A stretch of DNA of 6,543 nucleotides, from positions 1-6,543 of the forward strand of contig CALDZQ010000133.1 of the NCBI GenBank assembly GCA_937944035.1. The letters are read 5' to 3'. The DNA is from an uncultured Neomegalonema sp. (lineage in GTDB: Bacteria; Pseudomonadota; Alphaproteobacteria; Rhodobacterales; Rhodobacteraceae). Within the stretch, counting starts at the first letter, position 1. Each line of letters opens with the position of its first letter. The translations under genes were made by a program, and so were the position numbers. Below the pieces are notes generated by a model. That model saw only the letters and a list, made by a program, of their open reading frames with translations, made no database searches and had not been told where the DNA came from. Positions 1-6,189 of the stretch are shown one piece after another.

Positions 1-6
1 AAATGC

Positions 7-35
7 TTGCATCCCGCGACAGTAACTTTCATAAG
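7..35 (+). promoter_or_regulatory. Candidate sigma70-type promoter of tRNA-Ser
   Basis: A -35-like hexamer TTGCAT (7-12) is followed, after a 17-base spacer, by a -10-like hexamer CATAAG (30-35). Transcription would start around 41-43, a few bases before the mature tRNA 5' end at 46, which is a usual arrangement for tRNA genes. The match to consensus is only partial (TTG of the -35; ATAA of the -10). Support comes mainly from spacing and position, so this is an inference. Confidence 0.4.
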
Positions 36-45
36 CCAGCGGGTC

Positions 46-135
46 GGAGAGGTGCCAGAGTGGTTGAATGGGGCGGTCTCGAAAACCGTTGAGCCTGCAA
101 GGGTTCCGAGGGTTCGAATCCCTCTCTCTCCGCCA
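46..135 (+). tRNA. tRNA-Ser (anticodon CGA)
   Basis: This is a complete class II tRNA that decodes UCG serine codons. The 7-bp acceptor stem pairs 46-52 with 125-131, with one terminal G-U pair. Bases 53-54 are the usual TG. The anticodon stem pairs 73-77 with 85-89 around the loop CTCGAAA, placing anticodon CGA at 80-82. The long variable arm typical of tRNA-Ser pairs 91-95 with 102-106 (GAGCC with GGTTC, one G-U). The T arm pairs 108-112 with 120-124 around TTCGAAT. The discriminator base is G132 and the CCA tail (133-135) is encoded. No convincing terminator follows before the convergent gene that ends at 197. No second copy of the tRNA 3' end occurs in the window, so there is no sign that it served as an integration site here. 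Confidence 0.98.
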
Positions 136-196
136 ATTCAACGAAATATCCGTGCAGGTCTGGGTTCTTTGACGAAGCATTTTGCTTGAGATCGAT

Positions 197-1420
197 TTAT
201 TTCTTGAGCCGTGATTTTAAGCTACGGCCCCAGCTTTCAACGCGGAGTTTTGCGGTTTTACGTTGCAGGGCGAGGGAGATGATGTCCGGTCCCGGCTCGC
301 CGAGATTGGTTTTGTAGCGGTTTGTCCCGCCCATGAAGTCGTATACGTCCATTCCACCCTGCAAGTGTCGCTCGATAGCGAGCGTGTGGGTGATGAGGCC
401 GGGCTTGAGCCGATTGTCATCTTCAGCGCGGAAGCCACTGAGATAAAATAGAACATTGCCGCGATAAACGAAATTGTAGAGCCAACCGAAAGCGTAGTCT
501 CCCGCGCGGGCGCGCAGAATTTCGATCCCGCCCGCAGGTAGAGATTCAGCGATCAGGCGGTTGTGAAAGGCCATGTAATCAGCGTTTGCAGTCGCTCCTT
601 TCATTCCTTGCGCTTGCCATTTTGCCTCGTGATGATGGCCGAGTTCGGCCATGAAAGTGTCGGCTTGGTCTTGGGTTTCGGCGGCTTCGATATAAAGCGG
701 GCCGTGTTCTTCATACAATCGCGCGGAGCGGCGGATCTGACTGCGGGTGCTTTTGCCCAGCGTTGCGGTGTAGCCCTCACGGTCGGAGATATTTTTACCG
801 CGCAAATCGGTGAGATTGACTTTTGCGGAGGTTGTTTCAGCCCGGCGATGCGTAACCAACCCTTGCTTGCCCAAGAAACTCGAGACCTCGCCGGTGGCGC
901 CACTAACAATGATTTCGTCCCAATCGGAGCGCGTGGCAAGGTGTTTCAAAGCGGCCGCCCATGCGGCATGTTCCATACCAGCAACGGTTAGCAGGCTGTT
1001 GAATTCTATCGTAATCGCATCGGCGGAACGGACGCCTGTATCATGCAGACGCAGTTGTTTGATTTTGAGCCATTTTTGCCGTGTCTCGGTCACTCTGCAA
1101 AAAAGGCCCAAAGCGATGTCATCGCCATTCGGACTTTGCACGGCGAGCAGGTAGGGCAGGGTATTCAGGCCCGAAAGCCATGTGCCGATCCATTGCCAGG
1201 ACAAGAAAAACGCCGCATCGGACTTTTCCTCAAGCGCGCACCACCGCGCCCGCAAGGCGTCGATATTGGTGACGGGCGTAAGTGATCCGGCAAAAGGTTG
1301 CACGATGTTTGCGTTCCTGTGTGGCGAGGGCTGTTCCTCACGAACACTTAACGGGATCAGGGTAAAGGTTTCGTCACTTTCGGCTTTTGGAATGCAGATT
1401 TGACGCTTAATGCCGCCCAT
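197..1420 (-). CDS. FemAB/GNAT-like acyltransferase (BioF2/CelD-type), probably exopolysaccharide-associated
   Basis: A 407-residue protein with the look of the Acetyltransf_6 (BioF2/CelD-like, FemAB-related GNAT fold) family. An N-terminal half-domain contains the FFLSWQWIGTW stretch (about residues 71-81). A central basic segment around residues 217-235 (YTATLGKSTRSQIRRSARL) is typical of the family. The C-terminal acyltransferase half contains FYLSGFRAEDDNRLKPG (325-341) followed by YDFMGGTNRYKTNLGE (360-375), the usual end of the fold. It has no signal peptide or membrane segment and is probably cytoplasmic. Such proteins are common in exopolysaccharide and XrtA loci, where they are presumed to transfer acyl or aminoacyl groups to a sugar or lipid-linked precursor; the substrate cannot be read here. 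The start is uncertain. The ATG at 1420 has no ribosome binding site and lies 3 bases from the divergent deacetylase ATG. A GTG at 1303 (residue 40) has AGGAA about 10 bases upstream and would give 368 residues. Confidence 0.85.
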   Translation of the reverse strand: MGGIKRQICIPKAESDETFTLIPLSVREEQPSPHRNANIVQPFAGSLTPVTNIDALRARWCALEEKSDAAFFLSWQWIGTWLSGLNTLPYLLAVQSPNGDDIALGLFCRVTETRQKWLKIKQLRLHDTGVRSADAITIEFNSLLTVAGMEHAAWAAALKHLATRSDWDEIIVSGATGEVSSFLGKQGLVTHRRAETTSAKVNLTDLRGKNISDREGYTATLGKSTRSQIRRSARLYEEHGPLYIEAAETQDQADTFMAELGHHHEAKWQAQGMKGATANADYMAFHNRLIAESLPAGGIEILRARAGDYAFGWLYNFVYRGNVLFYLSGFRAEDDNRLKPGLITHTLAIERHLQGGMDVYDFMGGTNRYKTNLGEPGPDIISLALQRKTAKLRVESWGRSLKSRLKK

Positions 1421-1423
1421 TAC

Positions 1424-2401
1424 ATGCGCGCCGTAATACCTCGTGACACACCCGTCACGTTGCTTGTGGTTGTGGATACCGAGGAGGAATTCGACTGGAA
1501 CAGTCCCTTCTCGCGCGATAATCGCTCAACGGTGAATTTGCGCGAGCAATGGCGTGCGCAGGCGGTTTTCGACAGGCACGGGGTTGTCCCGGTCTATGTG
1601 ATCGATCAACCGGTTATCGAAGATGCGGGTGCTGTCAGATGGTTGCGCGAGTCGCGGGATCGGGGGCGTCTGGAAGTGGGCGCACACTTGCACCCTTGGC
1701 TTTCCGCTCCCTACGATGAGAAGGTCAACAGAGCGAATTCCTATGGCTGCAATCTGCCGGCCGAGCTTGAAGCCGCAAAAATCGGGAACCTGACGCAGGC
1801 TATCGGTGACACTTTTGCCGAAGCCCCAGTCGCGTTCCGGATGGGTCGATACGGGGTGGGCGCATCGACTTTCAGCGCCCTACGCGATCTTGGCTATCGC
1901 ACAGATCTGTCCCTTGCACCGCATTCCAGCTTTAAGAATCAGGGCGGACCTTCTTTCTATGGCTGGCACAACGCGCCGTTCTGGGCAGATGATGAAAAGC
2001 GGTTGCTCAGCTTTCCGGTCACGACCGGATTCTCGGGACGGGCGCGGCGCTTCGGCGGTGTTATGGCGCGTGTTTTGGATAATCATGCGGCGCGCAGGCT
2101 GCATGTTCCCGGCCTTCTTGCGCGATCCGGATTGCTGGAGCGGGCGCGTCTGACACCCGAAGGGCAGAGTGTTGAGGAGATGAAACGGCTACTCGCGGCG
2201 CTAGTGGCGGATGGTGAGAAGATTATCACACTGTCTTATCACAGCTCGACCCTTCTACCCGGTGCGACGTGGTATGCGCGCGATGAATCAGGGCGTGACG
2301 ACTTCATTGCGCGTCTGGATGCGGTGCTGACGTATTTTTCCGAGACGCTTGGCGGGAAATTTGCACCGCTCACAGAAGTGCGCGCACGGTTCGAAAGTTA
2401 A
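1424..2401 (+). CDS. Polysaccharide deacetylase-like protein (NodB/WalW-type fold)
   Basis: About 325 residues from the ATG at 1424, or 333 from an in-frame TTG at 1400. It appears to be a carbohydrate-esterase-4/NodB-like deacetylase of a divergent WalW-like type. Near the N-terminus a hydrophobic strand leads into VDTEEEFDW (about residues 17-25 of the 325-residue form), in place of the classical TFDD metal/base motif. GAHLHPW follows (about 86-92) and supplies a His-x-His pair in place of the usual H-x3-H. Later elements are FRMGRYGVG (about 138-146) and a late LSYHSSTLLPG (about 270-280), which may provide the C-terminal catalytic His. There is no signal peptide, so a cytoplasmic location is likely. 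The proposed role is deacetylation of an exopolysaccharide or precursor, inferred from the fold and from the export gene 81 bases downstream on the same strand. ATG 1424 lacks a ribosome binding site; TTG 1400 has a weak GGAA 7 bases upstream but would overlap the divergent gene. Confidence 0.8.
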   Translation: MRAVIPRDTPVTLLVVVDTEEEFDWNSPFSRDNRSTVNLREQWRAQAVFDRHGVVPVYVIDQPVIEDAGAVRWLRESRDRGRLEVGAHLHPWLSAPYDEKVNRANSYGCNLPAELEAAKIGNLTQAIGDTFAEAPVAFRMGRYGVGASTFSALRDLGYRTDLSLAPHSSFKNQGGPSFYGWHNAPFWADDEKRLLSFPVTTGFSGRARRFGGVMARVLDNHAARRLHVPGLLARSGLLERARLTPEGQSVEEMKRLLAALVADGEKIITLSYHSSTLLPGATWYARDESGRDDFIARLDAVLTYFSETLGGKFAPLTEVRARFES

Positions 2402-2468
2402 GGGTGGCCGTTTGCCAAGCCTTAATTCCCATACCGTAGGCTGCGACGAACTATTGGTGAATTTTATC

Positions 2469-2473
2469 GAAGG
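2469..2473 (+). promoter_or_regulatory. Ribosome binding site of the polysaccharide export gene
   Basis: GAAGG lies 9 bases upstream of the ATG at 2483. It supports that start, which is also the one that gives a proper lipoprotein signal peptide. Confidence 0.6.
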
Positions 2474-2482
2474 CGTCCAGAT

Positions 2483-3136
2483 ATGACCCTTGTCCGCATG
2501 TTAAGTTGCTTTGCGCTATGCCTTTCGCTGGTCGCTTGTAATAATCTTGATACAACGCTGTCCTCTGCACCGACGATCGCTGCGCCGGGTGGATCAACGG
2601 CCCGTGCGACCACTGCTGGAAATACCGCGCCGAACTATCGTTTCGGTCCCGGAGAGACGATCCAGATTTTCGTCTGGCGCTCGCCCGAGCTGTCCACGAC
2701 CGTGCCGATTCGCCCGGATGGCCGGTTCTCAATGCCTCTGATCGAGGACTTGTCAGCGGCAGGCAAGACGCCAACCGAACTGGCCCGGGACATCGAGGAC
2801 AAGCTGCGCGCGTATGTGCAAGACCCGATTGTCACCGTGATCGCTCGTGTTGACGGTCCCGGTGATCCGCGTCAGCAGATCAAGGTGCTTGGCCAAGCGG
2901 TCAATCCAAGTTCGCTGCCTTACCGGAGCGGTATGACGGTGCTGGATGTGATTATCTCTGTCGGTGGATTAACAGAATTCGCAGAGGGGAACTCTGCTGT
3001 GTTGGTCCGGCGTGAGGGGATTGAGAAAACATCCTATCGCCTTCGTCTAGATGATTTGGTCCGCAAGGGCGATATTGCCGCCGATAGGCCGCTATTGCCC
3101 GGCGACACGATCATCATTCCTGAGAGCTTTATTTAA
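2483..3136 (+). CDS. Outer-membrane polysaccharide export lipoprotein (OPX/Wza family, XrtA-system-like)
   Basis: A 217-residue polysaccharide biosynthesis/export protein. It starts with a lipoprotein signal peptide: a hydrophobic core at residues 6-18 and lipobox LVAC, with the lipidated Cys at 19. Residue +2 is Asn, consistent with the outer membrane. After a low-complexity linker (20-50), the Poly_export domain runs from about 51 to 122 (YRFGPGETIQIFVWRSPELS, then PIRPDGRFSMPLI). A soluble-ligand-binding SLBB domain follows from about 131 to 185 (IKVLGQAVNPSSLPYRSGMTVLDVI, then GGLTEFAEGN). The protein ends on LLPGDTIIIPESFI. Its length and order match the short export proteins of XrtA/PEP-CTERM exopolysaccharide loci and are much shorter than Wza of E. 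coli (about 380 residues). It therefore lacks the extra SLBB repeat and the C-terminal outer-membrane helix, and may need a separate outer-membrane partner. It is probably co-transcribed with the deacetylase gene and is the last gene before a strong terminator. Confidence 0.93.
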   Translation: MTLVRMLSCFALCLSLVACNNLDTTLSSAPTIAAPGGSTARATTAGNTAPNYRFGPGETIQIFVWRSPELSTTVPIRPDGRFSMPLIEDLSAAGKTPTELARDIEDKLRAYVQDPIVTVIARVDGPGDPRQQIKVLGQAVNPSSLPYRSGMTVLDVIISVGGLTEFAEGNSAVLVRREGIEKTSYRLRLDDLVRKGDIAADRPLLPGDTIIIPESFI

Positions 3137-3162
3137 AAAATCGGCAGTATTGCATGATTGAG

Positions 3163-3191
3163 AAAACCTCGCTGAAATGGCGGGGTTTTTT
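3163..3191 (+). terminator. Rho-independent terminator after the export gene
   Basis: A 10-bp stem (AAAACCTCGC at 3163-3172 with GCGGGGTTTT at 3180-3189, one G-U pair) encloses a 7-base loop and runs into six T residues (3186-3191). It begins 26 bases after the export gene stop. The A run on the left arm could let it work, more weakly, against ppc transcripts arriving from the other side. Confidence 0.87.
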
Positions 3192-3214
3192 CTGCGGTAT
3201 GGCTGCTCCGGTTT

Positions 3215-3318
3215 TAGAGCTTTTTCCACAATTGTTGATCGTAGAAAAAGCTCTGTGTTTTTGATCTGGAACGATTTTCGAGTCAAAAAGCATATCGGCT
3301 TTTCCTGAAATCGCTTTA
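3215..3318. repeat. Two-hairpin palindromic element, candidate dispersed intergenic repeat
   Basis: The element starts with TAGAGC (3215-3220) and ends with GCTTTA (3313-3318), so its two ends are imperfect inverted copies. The first hairpin is a perfect 11-bp inverted repeat (AGAGCTTTTTC at 3216-3226 with GAAAAAGCTCT at 3244-3254) around a 17-base loop that holds the palindrome ACAATTGT (3228-3235). The second is a two-part stem: CGATTT (3272-3277) with AAATCG (3308-3313), and inside it AAAAGC (3286-3291) with GCTTTT (3298-3303). The size and the TAGAGC-type ends resemble the roughly 100-bp intergenic repeats I recall from Rhizobiales genomes. That resemblance is from memory, and only one copy lies in this window. 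The right end overlaps the stop codon of ppc, and the hairpins may also act as its transcript terminator or 3' stabiliser. Confidence 0.5.
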
Positions 3319-6018
3319 GCCGGTCCAGCCGAGACCTGTAGCGATGCAGTGCATCGAGAGCAGTAATGGTACACGCGCGGCCTGTTGATTCGGTTGGGTG
3401 CGGTGCTGGCGCAGTAGGCTGACCTGCCATGCGTTACAGCGGTCAATCAGGGGGCGCGCCTCATCGATTTTCCGGCGGAACATAGGAAAGCGCAGCGCGA
3501 GGCTTTCTTCTCCGGTAACGGCCAAGAGATGTCGCATTGTCCGGCCATGTTCTTCGGTGATTTTGTGGAATATCAAATCGCGCGTTTCTTGATCTTGCAC
3601 AAGACCCGCGTATTTCAAGGCGATACTCATATCAGATTGGTAGAGCGTTTTTTCAACTTCATCGAGCATAAGACGGAAGACTTTCACGTTCTCGAACATA
3701 TCCTGCAACCGTGAAAGGCCGCCCGCGTCAATCGCGGACTCAAGCGCACTGCCGAGGCCGTACCAGCCCGTGAGTAGATGGCGGTTTTGACTCCAGGCAA
3801 AAACCCAGGGGATCGCGCGCAAATCGTCAATATCCCCGCCGCCAAAACGTTTGGGTGGGCGCGAGCCGATTTTTAGCAAGGCAAGTTCCTCAACCGGGCT
3901 GGCCGATTGAAAATAGTCGAGAAACCCTTTTGTCGCGAGCAAGTCGCGATAGGCGGCCTGACTGTCGGCAGAGAGAGACTCGATTACCGGAGCCGCATCG
4001 TTAACGCGGGCTTCGGACTTGCCAGATGCGTTTGCGAGCGTGTGGCCGAGTACACTGGACCCCAATAACTCAAGATGGGTACGGGCCGTGCCACGGTTAG
4101 AATATTTTGCGGAGACAACTTCGCCTTGTTCGGTGACGCGCATCCGTCCTTGAACCGTTCCGGCGGGTTGCGCAGCGATGGCGCGGCCCGTTGGCGCACC
4201 CCCGCGACTCACCGAGCCGCCGCGTCCGTGAAAAAACCGGACGGGCGAGCCACTGGCGGTGCAGGTTTCCAAAATCGCCCGCTGGGCCTTTGACAGCTCC
4301 CATACAGATGTGACGAAGCCGCCGTCTTTGTTTGAATCCGAATAACCCAGCATCACTTCGACAACGCCATTGTCATCCATCAACGCTTTACGCGCCTGCG
4401 GATTAGCGAGCAGCTTTTCCAGAATCAGTGGTGCATTGCGGAGGTCTTCGATTGTCTCGAAAAGGGGTACTATGGCCGGGAAGCGTTCACGCGTATCGAG
4501 GGCTGTGGAAAGCCATGCAACAGCCAGTACGTCATCGACGTTGCTGGTCATTGATAGGACGAATGCACCGATGGCTTCGGGATCAACATGTGTGTCGCCG
4601 AGCAAGCGGAACAACGCGACGGTTTCAGCCGTTTCCTCATCCAGCGTGCTGTCATCGACCGTGATACGCGCGCCGGAGGTGATGTCGGCCAACATATCGC
4701 GCTTGCCGCCCGTCGCATTCATCAGGTTTTCAACGGCCCGGTTGATTACGGCGGTATTCTGGCGGATGTCGAGTGCAGCGGTGCGGAAGCCGAAACTTGA
4801 CACGAGATAGCGAAGCGGGGCCACTTCCATCGCCGCTATCCCGCCCGCGCCAATTTCGTTTAATCCCGCTTCAAGTGCGCGGAGATCGGTTCGGAATTCC
4901 TCTGGAGAGCGGTACGGGATCGCGCGCCCCTGATCGCCCATATTTCCGCGCAGGCGTAACGCCATTGCGACGCAAAATTGGCGAAACGGTTCGTGCGGAT
5001 TGCGGCCCTTCACGACCTGTGGCTCTCCGGTGGCGGCGATGCAGTTTTCCAGACGGTGGCGGAATACGTCGCCGGGTGGGTTCACATGCTCGCTGATGCT
5101 CATGATCGATGCGAGTTTGTCGAGTTTGCTCAGGTAAACCTGTATCGCGTTGTCGCGATGCCGCCGCAGTGTGCGTGCTGTTACGGTGGCGGTCACATTT
5201 GGATTGCCATCGCGGTCGCCGCCGATCCAAGAGCTGAATTTCAAAAAGGCCGGAATATCGCCTTTGAAATCCGGAAAATGCCGGAGCAGGGCGTCGCTCA
5301 GCTTGTCGCGGGCGACGGTGACGCCATCGAACAGGGTTTCATTGAAAAAGTGTAATCCCCACGAAACCTCTTCGTCCAGCGTGGGGCGGTCCAGGCGCAG
5401 TTCACCCGTCATCCAAAGCAAAGAAATCGAGTTGCGCAATTCACCGATTAGACGCTCGCGCTCGCGCGGGGTCCATCGATTTGTCTCCAGATCGACCAGT
5501 TTGCGGTAAATCCTCCGGTGGTTTTCAAGAATGGTGACGCGTTTTGCTTCGGTCGGGTGCGCGGTGATTGTTGGGGAGATCTGAAAATGGTCGAGCGCGG
5601 CTTTGATCCCGGTCGCCTTGACCCCGCGCGATGCCGCTTGCCCCAATGTGCGATGAAATGATCCGATCACCGCATCCGGCCCGCCCGCAGCCTCGGCTAG
5701 GCGAACTTGCCTTGTTGCCGCGATTTCGTCAGCTATGGCGGTCAGTTGAAAGCGGATGCCAACTGATTGTAGAGCCTTAAGAAGCAGAGCACCCTCATGC
5801 GCATCCAGCGCCCGTGCGGATTGAAGCACATCGTAGAGGGCCGGTTCACGCTTGCGGATGAAGTCGTCGAACAAGCTGTGAAGCAGGCCTTGTACCTCGT
5901 CGCGGTAACGCGCTGTGACTTCTGGCTGATATTCTGCCGCAACCACACCATCGGGTCTACCAGCATCCGGATCAATCCCGGTTTTGGCTATTGTCGCCGT
6001 TGCACTTGAACTGGACAC
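3316..6018 (-). CDS. ppc: Phosphoenolpyruvate carboxylase
   Basis: Full-length (900 residues; the family is usually about 870-970) cytoplasmic enzyme that converts PEP and bicarbonate to oxaloacetate and phosphate, refilling the TCA cycle. The catalytic motifs are intact: TAHPTE with His154 (E. coli His138), GGDRDGNPN (266-274), LDIRQN with Arg419, GYSDSNKDGG with Lys564 (E. coli Lys546), the mobile loop HGRGGSVSRGG with Arg599 and Arg605 (E. coli Arg581 and Arg587), and GSRPPKR...LRAIPWVFAWSQNR (718-746). Two of the four residues that bind the inhibitor aspartate in E. coli are changed: Lys773 aligns with Gln794 and Asn881 with Trp898, so the usual C-terminal NTG is WTG. Ser604 replaces a Gly usually found in the mobile loop. 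The start is GTG at 6018, backed by GGGAGA seven bases upstream. It converges on the export gene and lies downstream of a hydantoinase gene on the same strand, with a 171-base gap. No clear promoter is visible in that gap. Confidence 0.98.
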   Translation of the reverse strand: MSSSSATATIAKTGIDPDAGRPDGVVAAEYQPEVTARYRDEVQGLLHSLFDDFIRKREPALYDVLQSARALDAHEGALLLKALQSVGIRFQLTAIADEIAATRQVRLAEAAGGPDAVIGSFHRTLGQAASRGVKATGIKAALDHFQISPTITAHPTEAKRVTILENHRRIYRKLVDLETNRWTPRERERLIGELRNSISLLWMTGELRLDRPTLDEEVSWGLHFFNETLFDGVTVARDKLSDALLRHFPDFKGDIPAFLKFSSWIGGDRDGNPNVTATVTARTLRRHRDNAIQVYLSKLDKLASIMSISEHVNPPGDVFRHRLENCIAATGEPQVVKGRNPHEPFRQFCVAMALRLRGNMGDQGRAIPYRSPEEFRTDLRALEAGLNEIGAGGIAAMEVAPLRYLVSSFGFRTAALDIRQNTAVINRAVENLMNATGGKRDMLADITSGARITVDDSTLDEETAETVALFRLLGDTHVDPEAIGAFVLSMTSNVDDVLAVAWLSTALDTRERFPAIVPLFETIEDLRNAPLILEKLLANPQARKALMDDNGVVEVMLGYSDSNKDGGFVTSVWELSKAQRAILETCTASGSPVRFFHGRGGSVSRGGAPTGRAIAAQPAGTVQGRMRVTEQGEVVSAKYSNRGTARTHLELLGSSVLGHTLANASGKSEARVNDAAPVIESLSADSQAAYRDLLATKGFLDYFQSASPVEELALLKIGSRPPKRFGGGDIDDLRAIPWVFAWSQNRHLLTGWYGLGSALESAIDAGGLSRLQDMFENVKVFRLMLDEVEKTLYQSDMSIALKYAGLVQDQETRDLIFHKITEEHGRTMRHLLAVTGEESLALRFPMFRRKIDEARPLIDRCNAWQVSLLRQHRTQPNQQAARVPLLLSMHCIATGLGWTG

Positions 6019-6025
6019 AGGTTTT

Positions 6026-6031
6026 TCTCCC
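6026..6031 (-). promoter_or_regulatory. Ribosome binding site of ppc
   Basis: On the minus strand GGGAGA lies 7 bases upstream of the GTG at 6018. It decides in favour of this GTG start for ppc. Confidence 0.75.
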
Positions 6032-6189
6032 TATAGATTGCACGCCCCAATCCGGCATTAATGTTATTGAGGTGACGCAGAGTAAGGCGAAAGCAAGTAA
6101 TACACAGTTTTTATCATCAAGTGCGGCTGATGCGGGCGCGGTTGTTCAGTTGTTGAAGCGCTTTTTTGGGCGATTTTCCACTGAGAGCT

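Noticed and set aside
46..135. tRNA-Ser as an integration site for a genomic island
   Set aside because: There is no integrase gene and no direct repeat of the tRNA 3' end anywhere in the window, and the neighbouring base composition shows no sharp shift by eye.
175..187. Small hairpin AAGCA-TTT-TGCTT between the tRNA and the acyltransferase gene
   Set aside because: It has only 5 bp with a 3-base loop and no T tract on either strand, too weak to call a terminator.
7..189. A 60-codon open frame spanning the tRNA
   Set aside because: It is read across the complete tRNA-Ser gene; the protein has no recognisable feature and the frame is explained by the tRNA sequence.
563..991. A 142-codon open frame antisense to the acyltransferase gene
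   Set aside because: It lies wholly inside a well-supported family member on the other strand; the translation has no domain pattern or ribosome binding site.
2402..2482. Separate promoter for the export gene (TTGCCA at 2412-2417 as a -35)
   Set aside because: No acceptable -10 hexamer lies 16-18 bases downstream; co-transcription with the deacetylase gene is simpler.
4370..5355. Several 100-146 codon open frames on the plus strand opposite ppc
   Set aside because: They are antisense to highly conserved ppc codons; GC-rich coding DNA produces such frames by chance.
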